Shown here: one piece after another, positions 1-7,557 of the stretch
How positions within the stretch are numbered: position 1 is the stretch's first letter
Layout: every line of letters begins with the position of its first letter
DNA from: Catenulispora rubra
GTDB taxonomy: Bacteria; Actinomycetota; Actinomycetes; Streptomycetales; Catenulisporaceae
Direction of reading: 5' to 3'
Length of the DNA: 64,000 bases
Assembly (NCBI RefSeq): GCF_015356825.1
Contig: NZ_JAACYW010000011.1
Span: forward strand, 1-64,000
Notes under the pieces: model-generated
Database searches by the model: none
What the model was told of the DNA's origin: nothing
Seen by the model: only the letters and a program-made list of their open reading frames with translations
Program-made: the position numbers and the translations under genes

Positions 1-38
1 CCACACCCCACACCCCACCCGCAGAAAGGAACGAGCCT

Positions 39-2111
39 GTGAAGCGCCGCTCCCAGCGTGTGCTCAGCCTCGCGACCGGAATCAGTACCCTGGCGGGGTG
101 CGTGGCGCTCGCCGTCGCGCACACCGTCCCGGTCCAGGCCGCCGGACCGAACTTCTCCTTCCCCCAGCACCAGACCTACAAGGTCGGCGTCATGCCGTCG
201 GCCTCCCAGGCCACGCGCGACTCCGCCGTGGAGAAGCAGTACGACTCCTGGAAGTCCAACTTCCTCGTCCACGGCTGCGCCAGCAACGAGTACTACGTGT
301 CCACCAAGGGCGACGGCGACGCCACCAACAACGGCCCGGTCTCCGAGGGCCAGGGCTACGGCATGAACATCGTGCCGCTGATGGCCGGGTACGACGCCAA
401 CGCGCAGACCGAGTTCAACGGCCTGTGGCAGCTGGTCAAGGACCACGAGGACCAGTACGGCATGATGCAGTGGCAGCTCGACGGGAAGACCTGCAAGTAC
501 TACAGCGGCGGGACCCCCGACGGCGCGACCGACGGCGACCTCGACGTCGGCTACGGCCTGATCCTGGCCGACAAGCAGTGGGGCGGCTACACCGGCGACG
601 CCATGACGTGGCTGAACAACTTCTACAACCACAACGTGGCGCCGGACGGCCACCTCAAGTGCGAGGACGACGGCCCGAACACCGACACCCGGCCCTCGGA
701 CCACATGATCGACCACCTCCGGGCCTACGCGGCGTACGACACCTCGCACGACTGGAACAAGGTCATCGCGCGGACCGAGGCCGTCGACACCTCGCTGGTG
801 AGCAACTACTCCTCGTCCTACGGCCTGCTGTCGGACTTCGTGGTCGGCGCGGACGGCGGCAGCCCGAAGCCGGCCCCGGCGAACTACCAGGAGAACCAGC
901 CGGACAACATCGTCGGCTACAACTCGATCCGCGTGCCGTGGCACATGGGCACCGACGCGCTGCTGAACGGCTCCTCGGTGGCGCAGTTCGAGCTCGGCGA
1001 GGCGCAGAAGTGGTCGGCGTGCGCCAAGAAGGTCTCCGGTTCCAACCCGGGGAACGTCTACCCGCACCTGAACCTGAACTGCACCGCCCACAGCACCTCG
1101 GACGTCGCCGAGGAGGCCGGGGACTCGATCGGCCCGTCCGCGATGGCCGCCGGGGACCAGGCGTGGACCGACACGATCTGGAACTTCCTACAGACCAACC
1201 CGTACGGCGACGGCTACTACGGCGAGACCATCAAGACGCTGGTCATGATCGTGATGGCCGGCGACTACTGGAGCCCGGCCTCGGCGTCGACCCCGCCGCC
1301 GACCAACGACTTCTCGGTCTCGGCCTCGCCGGCGTCCGGGTCGGTGAGTCAGGGCTCTTCGGCGACCGTGTCGGTGAGCACCGCGGTGACCTCCGGGTCT
1401 GCGGAGTCCGTGGCGCTGTCCGCCTCTGGCCTGCCGACCGGGGCGACCGCGAGCTTCAACCCGGCCTCGGTGACCTCCGGGGCGTCCTCGACGCTGACCA
1501 TCGCGACGTCGTCGTCGACCCCGGCGGGGACGTACGCGATCACCGTGACCGGGACCGCCTCTTCGGGGTCGCACACGGCCTCGTACTCGCTGACCGTCAC
1601 CACGGCCGGCGGTGGCGGCTGCACTCCGGCGCAGCTGCTGGCGAACCCCGGCTTCGAGTCCGGTGCCACGACGTGGACCCAGACCTCCACGCTCGGGTTC
1701 ACGCCGATCACCAAGGCGACGTCGGCTGAACCGTCCCACTCGGGTTCGTGGATCGCATGGTTCAACGGCAACGGCAGCAAGGACACCGACACCGCCGCGC
1801 AGAGCGTGACGATTCCGGCCGGCTGCTCGGCGACGCTGACCTACTGGCTGCACATCGACACCACGGAGAACACGACGACGGCGAAGCCGGACACGTTCAC
1901 CGTGCAGGTGTTGAACTCCTCGGGGACCGTCCTGGCCACCGTCGGCTCGTTCTCCAACCTGAACGCGAACTCCGGCTACTCGCAGCAGACCGCCGACCTG
2001 TCGGCGTACGCGGGCCAGACCGTCACGCTGAAGTTCGTCGGCAGTGAGACGGACACCAGCGGCGGGACCACCAACTCCGTCCTCGACGACACCGCGGTGA
2101 CGACCTCCTAG
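39..2111 (+). CDS. Secreted GH8 glycoside hydrolase with Ig-like and C-terminal beta-sandwich domains
   Basis: The 690-residue protein starts at GTG 39 behind an AGAAAGGA ribosome site. A signal peptide covers about residues 1-35 (basic start, hydrophobic core, VQAA cleavage region). Residues about 40-410 look like glycoside hydrolase family 8: SEGQGYGM holds the expected acid Glu (E103), and GATDGDLDVGYGL holds the conserved Asp cluster (D165/D167). GH8 members are inverting endo-enzymes on beta-1,4-glucan, chitosan, xylan or mixed-linkage glucan; the substrate here cannot be told. Residues about 425-525 are an Ig-like Ser/Thr/Gly-rich module. Residues about 530-690 form a second beta-sandwich starting with NPGFESG, typical of carbohydrate-binding or adhesion domains. 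The gene stands alone and ends at a strong hairpin. Assignment to GH8 is secure; the role of the tail is inferred. Confidence 0.85.
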   Translation: MKRRSQRVLSLATGISTLAGCVALAVAHTVPVQAAGPNFSFPQHQTYKVGVMPSASQATRDSAVEKQYDSWKSNFLVHGCASNEYYVSTKGDGDATNNGPVSEGQGYGMNIVPLMAGYDANAQTEFNGLWQLVKDHEDQYGMMQWQLDGKTCKYYSGGTPDGATDGDLDVGYGLILADKQWGGYTGDAMTWLNNFYNHNVAPDGHLKCEDDGPNTDTRPSDHMIDHLRAYAAYDTSHDWNKVIARTEAVDTSLVSNYSSSYGLLSDFVVGADGGSPKPAPANYQENQPDNIVGYNSIRVPWHMGTDALLNGSSVAQFELGEAQKWSACAKKVSGSNPGNVYPHLNLNCTAHSTSDVAEEAGDSIGPSAMAAGDQAWTDTIWNFLQTNPYGDGYYGETIKTLVMIVMAGDYWSPASASTPPPTNDFSVSASPASGSVSQGSSATVSVSTAVTSGSAESVALSASGLPTGATASFNPASVTSGASSTLTIATSSSTPAGTYAITVTGTASSGSHTASYSLTVTTAGGGGCTPAQLLANPGFESGATTWTQTSTLGFTPITKATSAEPSHSGSWIAWFNGNGSKDTDTAAQSVTIPAGCSATLTYWLHIDTTENTTTAKPDTFTVQVLNSSGTVLATVGSFSNLNANSGYSQQTADLSAYAGQTVTLKFVGSETDTSGGTTNSVLDDTAVTTS

Positions 2112-2144
2112 ACCAGCTCCTGGAGCATTTCGGAAAGAGGGAAG

Positions 2145-2194
2145 GGCACCGGCCCCGACGCTTTGAGGGAGGCGTCGGGGCCGGTGCCTGTTTT
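2145..2194 (+). terminator. Rho-independent terminator of the GH8 gene
   Basis: Perfect 17-bp arms (2145-2161 and 2172-2188) around a 10-nt loop, followed by TGTTTT. It lies 34 bp after the GH8 stop codon and also faces the 3' end of the convergent SDR gene, so it could serve both strands. Confidence 0.85.
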
Positions 2195-2238
2195 GCTGCT
2201 GCTGCGTTCCCGCAGCTGCTCTCCTGCGCTTAGAACTC

Positions 2239-3138
2239 CTACTGCTCCACGAAGTAGTGGTCCTGCTTCAGGTCCTCGATCAGACCTATGTGCTCCGGCT
2301 CCCAGCCGAGCGTCTTGCGGGTGAAGGCGTTCGAGGTCGGATTGTCCGCCCCGACGGCGAAGCCGAGGAAGCCGAAGTGCGCGGCGGCGTCTTCGGCGGC
2401 GATCGAGGCGGCCGGGACGCCGAGGCGCTCGGCGATGGTCTCGGCGATCAGGCGGAAGGCGTATCCCTCGTTCTCCACGCCGTGCAGCCGGGTGCCGCCG
2501 GGCGCCGACTCCACCGCCAGCCGGTAGATCCGGGCCGCGTCCCGGGTGTTGAGGGCCGGCCAGCGGTTGGCGCCGTCGCCGACGTAGGCCGCGAAGCCCT
2601 TCTCGCGCGCGACGCGGATCAGGACCGGGCTGAAGCCGTGGTGGTCCAGATCGCTGTGGACCAGCGGGGCCAGGCGCACCACCGAGGAGCGGACGCCGCG
2701 CTCGGCCAGGGCGACGACCGCGTTCTCGGTGTCGACGCGCGGGCCGGCCTCCGAGGTGTGCTCCTCCAGGCCGAGCACGCCGGGGGCGCGCCGGGCCAGC
2801 ATCAGCGTGCCGGAGGTGGCGACCAGGGACTTGCCGGTGCCGGCCAGGCGCTCGCCGATGGCCTTGGTGACGCGCAGATCCTCGGCCGCGGCGGCCGCCA
2901 TGTCGGTGAAGGAGTGGTCGTAGGCGAGGTGGATGACGCCGTCGGCGGCGTCGAGGGCGTCGAGGTAGGAGTCCGGGTCGAAGACGTCGCCGCGGTGCAC
3001 CTCGGCGCCGCGCGCGGCCACCCGCTCGGCGGCGGCGTCGTTGCGGGCCAGGCCGACGACCTGGTGTCCGGCTTCGAGCAGTTCGGGGACGACGGCGGAA
3101 CCGATGTGTCCGGACGCGCCGGTGACGAAGACACGCAT
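2239..3138 (-). CDS. Atypical SDR / NAD(P)-dependent epimerase-like oxidoreductase
   Basis: The 299-residue protein starts MRVFVTGASGHIGS, with the glycine-rich GxxGxxG nucleotide-binding motif of extended or atypical short-chain dehydrogenases at its N-terminus. It is a single Rossmann domain with substrate-binding C-terminal half, of the NmrA/epimerase type. The usual YxxxK pair is not evident, so catalytic activity is uncertain. I chose ATG 3138 because GGAGG lies eight bases upstream, and because a longer frame to 3213 would run through the operator shared with the divergent TetR gene. Pairing with that repressor suggests induction by a small molecule; substrate unknown. Confidence 0.8.
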   Translation of the reverse strand: MRVFVTGASGHIGSAVVPELLEAGHQVVGLARNDAAAERVAARGAEVHRGDVFDPDSYLDALDAADGVIHLAYDHSFTDMAAAAAEDLRVTKAIGERLAGTGKSLVATSGTLMLARRAPGVLGLEEHTSEAGPRVDTENAVVALAERGVRSSVVRLAPLVHSDLDHHGFSPVLIRVAREKGFAAYVGDGANRWPALNTRDAARIYRLAVESAPGGTRLHGVENEGYAFRLIAETIAERLGVPAASIAAEDAAAHFGFLGFAVGADNPTSNAFTRKTLGWEPEHIGLIEDLKQDHYFVEQ

Positions 3139-3157
3139 GAGTTGGCCTCCCAGGCCG

Positions 3158-3212
3158 TGATGACAGCGACTGACATCACTCACGCTAACACTGATGTCAG
3201 TCTCTGTCATCA
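3158..3212. promoter_or_regulatory. Double TetR-type operator between divergent SDR and tetR genes
   Basis: Two 21-bp arms (3158-3178 and 3192-3212) are inverted copies with one mismatch. Each arm is itself a dyad of TGATGACAG and CTGACATCA type, so the site has four half-sites. It sits between both start codons, as expected for a TetR repressor controlling itself and its neighbour. Confidence 0.75.
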
Positions 3213-3226
3213 ACTACCATGGGGTC

Positions 3227-3793
3227 ATGAGCCGCTGGCCGTCGAACCCTCGAGGACGTCTCGAACAAGCCGCCATGGACCTGTTCATCGAGCAGGGCTA
3301 CGACCAGACGACGGTCGCGGAGATCGCCGAGCGCGCCGGCCTGACCGAGCGCACGTTCTTCCGCCACTTCAGCGACAAGCGCGAGGTGCTCTTCCAGGGC
3401 GGCGAGATCCTCCAGGCCGCGATGGTCGAGGCCCTGGCCGCCGCCCCGCCGGACGCCACCCCGCTGAGCGCGATCCACGAAGCCCTCGCCGCGGTCACGG
3501 GCTTCTTCGACGAGCGCCACGACCGGTCCCAGCTCCGGCAGGGCATCATCGACGCCCACCCGGAACTCCAGGAGCGCGAGGGGGCCAAGATGGCGAAGAT
3601 CGCCACGGCGCTGGCCGAGGGCCTGCGGGCGCGCGGCGTCACCGATCCCGACGCGCGCCTGGCGGCGGACGCGGGGATCGCGGTGTTCCGCTCGGCGTTC
3701 GCGAAGTGGGTGCGCAGCGAGACCGGCGATATGCCGGCGACCATGGAGGGGTGCTTCGTCGCTTTGGAGAAGCTTGTAGAAGCGGGACGCTGA
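3227..3793 (+). CDS. TetR/AcrR family transcriptional regulator
   Basis: The 188-residue protein has a classical TetR N-terminal helix-turn-helix at about residues 10-56 (TVAEIAERAGLTERTFFRHFSDKREV) and an all-helical ligand domain after it. The start is taken as ATG 3227 (MSRWPSNPRG) because the open frame upstream is inside the operator and has no ribosome site. It is divergent from the SDR gene, and the four-half-site operator lies 14 bp upstream, so autoregulation plus control of the SDR gene is likely. Ligand unknown. Confidence 0.85.
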   Translation: MSRWPSNPRGRLEQAAMDLFIEQGYDQTTVAEIAERAGLTERTFFRHFSDKREVLFQGGEILQAAMVEALAAAPPDATPLSAIHEALAAVTGFFDERHDRSQLRQGIIDAHPELQEREGAKMAKIATALAEGLRARGVTDPDARLAADAGIAVFRSAFAKWVRSETGDMPATMEGCFVALEKLVEAGR

Positions 3794-3828
3794 GATCGGC
3801 TGAGCTTGGCCGAGATCGGCTGAGCACG

Positions 3829-3858
3829 CACCGTGTCACCGACGTCGGTGACACGGTG
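3829..3858. terminator. Bidirectional terminator between tetR and GH76 genes
   Basis: A perfect 30-bp palindrome centred at 3843/3844, located between the convergent 3' ends of tetR and the GH76 gene. Two direct copies of GAGATCGGCTGAGC (3792-3805 and 3812-3825) precede it. There is no clear T-run on either side. Confidence 0.6.
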
Positions 3859-3915
3859 ACCCGGTGACACAGTGGCGGCGGCTCCGGCGGAGCGCCCGGC
3901 CGTGAGCGGGTGATC

Positions 3916-5865
3916 TCAACCGCCGGTGTACTGCACCGTCACCTCGTCGAGGTTCAGGTAGTTGCTGCTGCCCTTCGTCGAGTCGTAGATCACCGACAAG
4001 GTGTTGCTCCCGGCGTTCAAGTGCACGCCGCTCAGCGTCACCGTGTTCCACGTCGACCACGACGCCGTCCCCGGGAACGCCAGGTTGTCCGTCACGTCGG
4101 TGCCGTCGGCGTAGATGTACCGCGACGCGTTCCCGGCGGCTGCCGCGTACCGGAACGTCACCGTGTACGTCCCGCTGCGGCTGACGTTCGGGCTCAGGTC
4201 CACCCACTGCCCGTCGGCGTTCCAGCCGGCCAGGTAGCCGGTGCCGGTGTAGCCGGCGTTGGAGGACTCCAGCCCGATGCCGCCGTGCAGCACCCCGTTC
4301 TCGGCCTGGAGCTGGTAGCTCAGGCGCATCGAGTCGAGGTTGAGGTAGTTCGAGCTGCCCGCCGCCGAGGAGTACGCGATGGTGACCTCGTTGTACCCCT
4401 GGTTCAGCGCGACGCCGTTCAGCGTCACGGTCGACCAGCTCGACCACCCGCCGGTGCCGGGGAACTGCTGGTTACCGGCCACCACCGAGCCGTTGACCGA
4501 GATCTTCCGGGTGGCGTTCCCGGCGCCTCCGGCGTAGCGCAGCGCCATCTCGTAGGCACCCGCGGCCGGGGCCTGCACCTCGAAGGACACCGACTGTCCG
4601 TCAGCGTTCCAGCCGGCCAGGTAGCCGCGGCCGCTGAAGCCGGAGTTGGTGCTCTCGGAGCTGATGTTCGTGGTGCGCGCGTTCGTCGCCTGGTACGTGG
4701 CGAAGCCGGGCTGCGGGCCCGACGTCCCGTCCGGCGTGACCACCGCGGCCGCGCCGGCCATCGCGCCGGCCGTCAGCGATTGCAGGTACGCGCTCCCGGT
4801 CGGCTGCGACCAGTCCGGGCCGACCAGGCTGTCCGAGGAGCGGTGCTGGTTCCAGCCCTGATTGACGTTCATCTGCAGGAACGGCAGGTACTGCGTCTGT
4901 CCGTGCGCGCCGGCCAGGTGCGCGAGGTTGCGGATCAGGACGGTCTTGAAGCCGCCGGCGTCGTCGACGCCCTCGTAGTCCAGCGTCCCGGCGTTGGTCA
5001 GGTACGTCGTGGCCCACGAGCCTGCGGCGTTCGCGTCCGTCAGGTACGTCGAGTTGCTGGTCGCCGTGTACAGCGCGTCGGCCGCACCGATATAGGCCCC
5101 GAAGTTGTACGTGAAGTCCCACTTGGCCACACCGCTGCCGTCGACGTGGTCGTAGACGTGGCCGTTGGACTGCAACGTCGACTTCATCCAGGAGTACAGG
5201 CCCTGGGCGTCGGTGAGGTAGGTCGTGTTGCCGGTGTCCTTGTAGATCATCGCCGCGGCCTCGGCGGCCGGGGCGCTGGAGGCGATGTTCTTCTGGTTCT
5301 GCAGGTTGCGCTGCCACCAGATGCCGCCGCCGTAGGTGGTGTCCTGGTAGGCGTAGACCGAGTTGAACAGGTTCTCGGCGGTGGTGAGGTACTGGGTCTC
5401 GCCGGTGATGCCGTAGGCGCGCGCCGAGGCGAGGGCCCACCAGCCCAGGTCGTCGTTGAAGTTGGTGCTGAAGGTCGGGTAGAAGGCCGTGAAGCCGGTG
5501 TAGACGTCGTCGATCATCTGCCGGTAGGTGGGATCGCCGGTCGCCTGGTAGGCGTCCATGACGGTCTCCCAGTTCTGCGCCTCCCACCAGAAGTCCGAGT
5601 ACAGGCCGCCGTCGGGGCCGTAGGCGTGCTGGGAGTGGACCTGGTGGTCGCTGTTGCAGAAGAAGTACTTCGCGGTCGGGTCCCAGAACGCCGAGACGAA
5701 CGCGGACATCGCGGCGCTCGCGTCCGAGGAGGTGGTGGCGTGCGCCGGGGCGGGGGCCGCGACGGCCAGGCCGGTGCCGGCCAGGGCGGCGACCAGGCCG
5801 GTCACGGCCGCCGCGCGGATTCTTGAACGGAGTCTTGAACGGATTCTTGAACAGAGTCTTCGCAT
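3916..5865 (-). CDS. Secreted GH76 endo-alpha-1,6-mannanase with two CBM6/35-like domains
   Basis: The 649-residue protein (from ATG 5865) opens with an Arg-rich signal peptide ending near APAHA. The catalytic part (about residues 45-390) has the GH76 hallmark Asp-Asp pair in NFNDDLGWW (residues 138-139), plus the (alpha/alpha)6 repeats with W-rich motifs. GH76 enzymes cut alpha-1,6-mannan backbones of yeast cell wall or actinobacterial lipomannan. Two beta-sandwich modules follow, both containing GYLAGWNADGQ and SSNYLNLD, so they arose by duplication and should bind sugar. The gene is divergent from a GntR/LacI hybrid regulator and heads the mannan locus. An upstream in-frame start at 5955 is unlikely because it overlaps the promoter. 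Confidence 0.85.
   Translation of the reverse strand: MRRLCSRIRSRLRSRIRAAAVTGLVAALAGTGLAVAAPAPAHATTSSDASAAMSAFVSAFWDPTAKYFFCNSDHQVHSQHAYGPDGGLYSDFWWEAQNWETVMDAYQATGDPTYRQMIDDVYTGFTAFYPTFSTNFNDDLGWWALASARAYGITGETQYLTTAENLFNSVYAYQDTTYGGGIWWQRNLQNQKNIASSAPAAEAAAMIYKDTGNTTYLTDAQGLYSWMKSTLQSNGHVYDHVDGSGVAKWDFTYNFGAYIGAADALYTATSNSTYLTDANAAGSWATTYLTNAGTLDYEGVDDAGGFKTVLIRNLAHLAGAHGQTQYLPFLQMNVNQGWNQHRSSDSLVGPDWSQPTGSAYLQSLTAGAMAGAAAVVTPDGTSGPQPGFATYQATNARTTNISSESTNSGFSGRGYLAGWNADGQSVSFEVQAPAAGAYEMALRYAGGAGNATRKISVNGSVVAGNQQFPGTGGWSSWSTVTLNGVALNQGYNEVTIAYSSAAGSSNYLNLDSMRLSYQLQAENGVLHGGIGLESSNAGYTGTGYLAGWNADGQWVDLSPNVSRSGTYTVTFRYAAAAGNASRYIYADGTDVTDNLAFPGTASWSTWNTVTLSGVHLNAGSNTLSVIYDSTKGSSNYLNLDEVTVQYTGG
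5818..5865 (-). repeat. Four tandem 12-bp units inside the GH76 signal peptide
   Basis: Units at 5818, 5830, 5842 and 5854 alternate between GATTCTTGAACG-like and GAGTCTTGAACG-like sequence on the + strand. They encode the alternating SRIR/SRLR n-region of the signal peptide, so unit number changes only the length of the positively charged segment. Confidence 0.75.
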
Positions 5866-5917
5866 GGCCGATGCAGTCCTTCGGTCGAGGGTTCGGGTCG
5901 GGGACTCGGTCAGCGCG

Positions 5918-5956
5918 ACGGTACTCTCGACTTGAGATATGTCAACATGCGTCAAC
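5918..5956 (-). promoter_or_regulatory. Candidate GH76 promoter with GTCAAC repeats
   Basis: On the minus strand TTGACA (5945-5940) and TACCGT (5923-5918) are 16 bp apart, a plausible sigma-70-type pair for the GH76 gene. GTCAAC occurs twice on the + strand (5941-5946 and 5951-5956), 10 bp apart, overlapping the -35. This could be a binding site for the divergent GntR/LacI regulator. Inferred from position only. Confidence 0.4.
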
Positions 5957-6010
5957 CTGGATCATCTGCCGACGTCAGCTGTGACGACCGGTGAAGATAG
6001 GGTGACTGGA

Positions 6011-7213
6011 ATGACGCGGCCGCTGCTCTACGAGACGATCGTCGACCACCTCCTCGACGAGCTCAGAGCAGGCGAGTTGGTGCCCGGCGGGCGGGTCCCG
6101 TCCGAGACCGAGCTGGCTGCGGCGTTCGGCGTCAGCCGCGTCACCGCCAAGAGCGCGCTCGAAGTCCTGCGGCAGGCCGGGATCGTGGAGCGGCTGCGCG
6201 GCAAGGGGTCGTTCGTCGTCCCGGCGCCGCCGGCGCTCGACGGCGTCACCAGCCGCGACCTGGCCGAACGCGCCGAGGACGAGCCCGCCCCGGCCGCCGA
6301 CGCCGCGTCACGCAGCCGTGGTCGCAGCCGCAACCGCAAGCCCGACGGCGACCTCGACCAGGCCATCGCCTTCCTGCTCCCGGACTTCTCCGAGTCCTAC
6401 GGCCTGGACCTGCTCACCTCCGTGGAGCAGGCGTGCTCCGAAGCGGGGATCGACCTCGTCCTGCGCCGTACCCGAGGCAGCCAGCGCGAGGAGGAACTGG
6501 CCATCGAACGGCTGCGCGCCGCCGGAACCGTCGACGGCCTCCTGGTCTTCCCCGTCCACGGCGAGTTCCACAACGCCAGCCTCCTCCGCCTGGTCCTCGA
6601 CGGATTCCCCCTGGTCCTGGTCGACCGCTCCCTCGACGGCATCGCCGCCAGCACGGTCCACACCGACGGCGTCGCCGCCGCCCAGGCGCTGACCGAAGCC
6701 CTGATCCGCCGCGGCCACACCGAGATCTGCTTCGCCTCCCCGGCCCCCTCCCACACCTCCACCATCGAGCAGCGCCTCGACGGCTTCCGCCGCGCCCTGG
6801 CCACCCACAAACTCGGCCCCGACGCCCACCGCCTGACCGACCTCGTCAGCACCCTGCCAGGCGCCCTCACCACCGAGAACATCCGCCACGACGTGGCCGA
6901 GGTCCGCCGCTTCCTGGACGCCGCCCCCCAGGTGACCGCCTTCGTCGCCAGCGAGTACAACCTCGCGCGGGTGATCGCCCTGGCCGTCGCCGAGCAGAAC
7001 ACCGATCGGCGCGCGACCGGCGATCAAGCAGCCCTGCCCGAGATCGCCTGCTTCGATTCCCCGGTCGACCCCTTCGCCCCGCCGCGCTTCCTACACGTCC
7101 GCCAAGACCAGGCCGAGATGGGCCGCCGCGCGGTGGAACTGCTGCGCGCGCAGCTGGCCGGCGAAACCACACCGGTCCGCGCGCTCGTCCCCTTTACCGT
7201 CGTCGAGCCCTAG
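6011..7213 (+). CDS. GntR-type HTH fused to LacI-type sugar sensor
   Basis: The 400-residue protein has an N-terminal winged helix of the GntR family (about residues 1-72, ELAAAFGVSRVTAKSALEVLRQAG) joined through an Ala/Arg-rich linker to a periplasmic-binding-protein fold (about residues 118-400), the AraR-like architecture. The sensor half has LacI features (GLLVFPVHGEF, VDRSLDGIAASTVHTDG). ATG 6011 is preferred; an in-frame start at 5939 would overlap the promoter zone. It lies between the secreted GH76 and the GH125-transporter operon, so it probably senses a manno-oligosaccharide and controls one or both. Decayed copies of its 3' end follow. Confidence 0.85.
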   Translation: MTRPLLYETIVDHLLDELRAGELVPGGRVPSETELAAAFGVSRVTAKSALEVLRQAGIVERLRGKGSFVVPAPPALDGVTSRDLAERAEDEPAPAADAASRSRGRSRNRKPDGDLDQAIAFLLPDFSESYGLDLLTSVEQACSEAGIDLVLRRTRGSQREEELAIERLRAAGTVDGLLVFPVHGEFHNASLLRLVLDGFPLVLVDRSLDGIAASTVHTDGVAAAQALTEALIRRGHTEICFASPAPSHTSTIEQRLDGFRRALATHKLGPDAHRLTDLVSTLPGALTTENIRHDVAEVRRFLDAAPQVTAFVASEYNLARVIALAVAEQNTDRRATGDQAALPEIACFDSPVDPFAPPRFLHVRQDQAEMGRRAVELLRAQLAGETTPVRALVPFTVVEP

Positions 7214-7264
7214 CCTTCTCGCGCCCGTCCGAGCAGCTGGTGGCTCCTGGCGGCGGTGGCCGCC

Positions 7265-7434
7265 GCGCGCTCGTCCCCTTTAGCATCGTCGAGCCCTAAC
7301 CTTCTCGCGCCTGTCTGAGCAGCTGGCGGCCTCTGGCGGCGATGCTCGCCGCGCGGTTGAGCTCCTGCGCGCCTACCGAGCCGGCTAAACCGCGCCAGTC
7401 CGCGCCCGCCTCCTCACCATCGTCGAACCCTGAC
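7265..7434 (+). repeat. Two decayed duplicates of the 3' end of the GntR/LacI gene
   Basis: 7265-7334 repeats 7176-7245 (end of the gene plus about 30 bp after it), still encoding RALVPFSIVEP then stop where the gene has RALVPFTVVEP. 7348-7434 is a longer, more diverged copy of about 7124-7213 that carries an internal stop. The rest of 7214-7557 holds no gene that I can support. Confidence 0.75.
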
Positions 7435-7538
7435 ATTTCCCCCTCCCCGCCCGCGCGCGATCCGTTCCGGATTGCCTGCGCGTTACCCGTTGCGCTCGCG
7501 CCACGCCCGGGTCTATCCTCCCGACACATCCAGTAGAT

Positions 7539-7550
7539 TGAATATATTCA
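7539..7550. promoter_or_regulatory. AT-rich palindrome before the GH125 operon
   Basis: TGAATATATTCA is a perfect 12-bp palindrome ending seven bases before GTG 7558. Its A/T content is striking in this GC-rich context. It could be an operator or a -10 region for the mannan operon; a related AT-rich stretch lies before the second GntR/LacI regulator. Confidence 0.5.
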
Positions 7551-7557
7551 GTTAGGT

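Noticed and set aside
6433..7299. A 288-codon plus-strand frame overlapping the GntR/LacI gene
   Set aside because: Pro/Arg-rich shadow; only its last codons matter, because they encode the duplicated tail.
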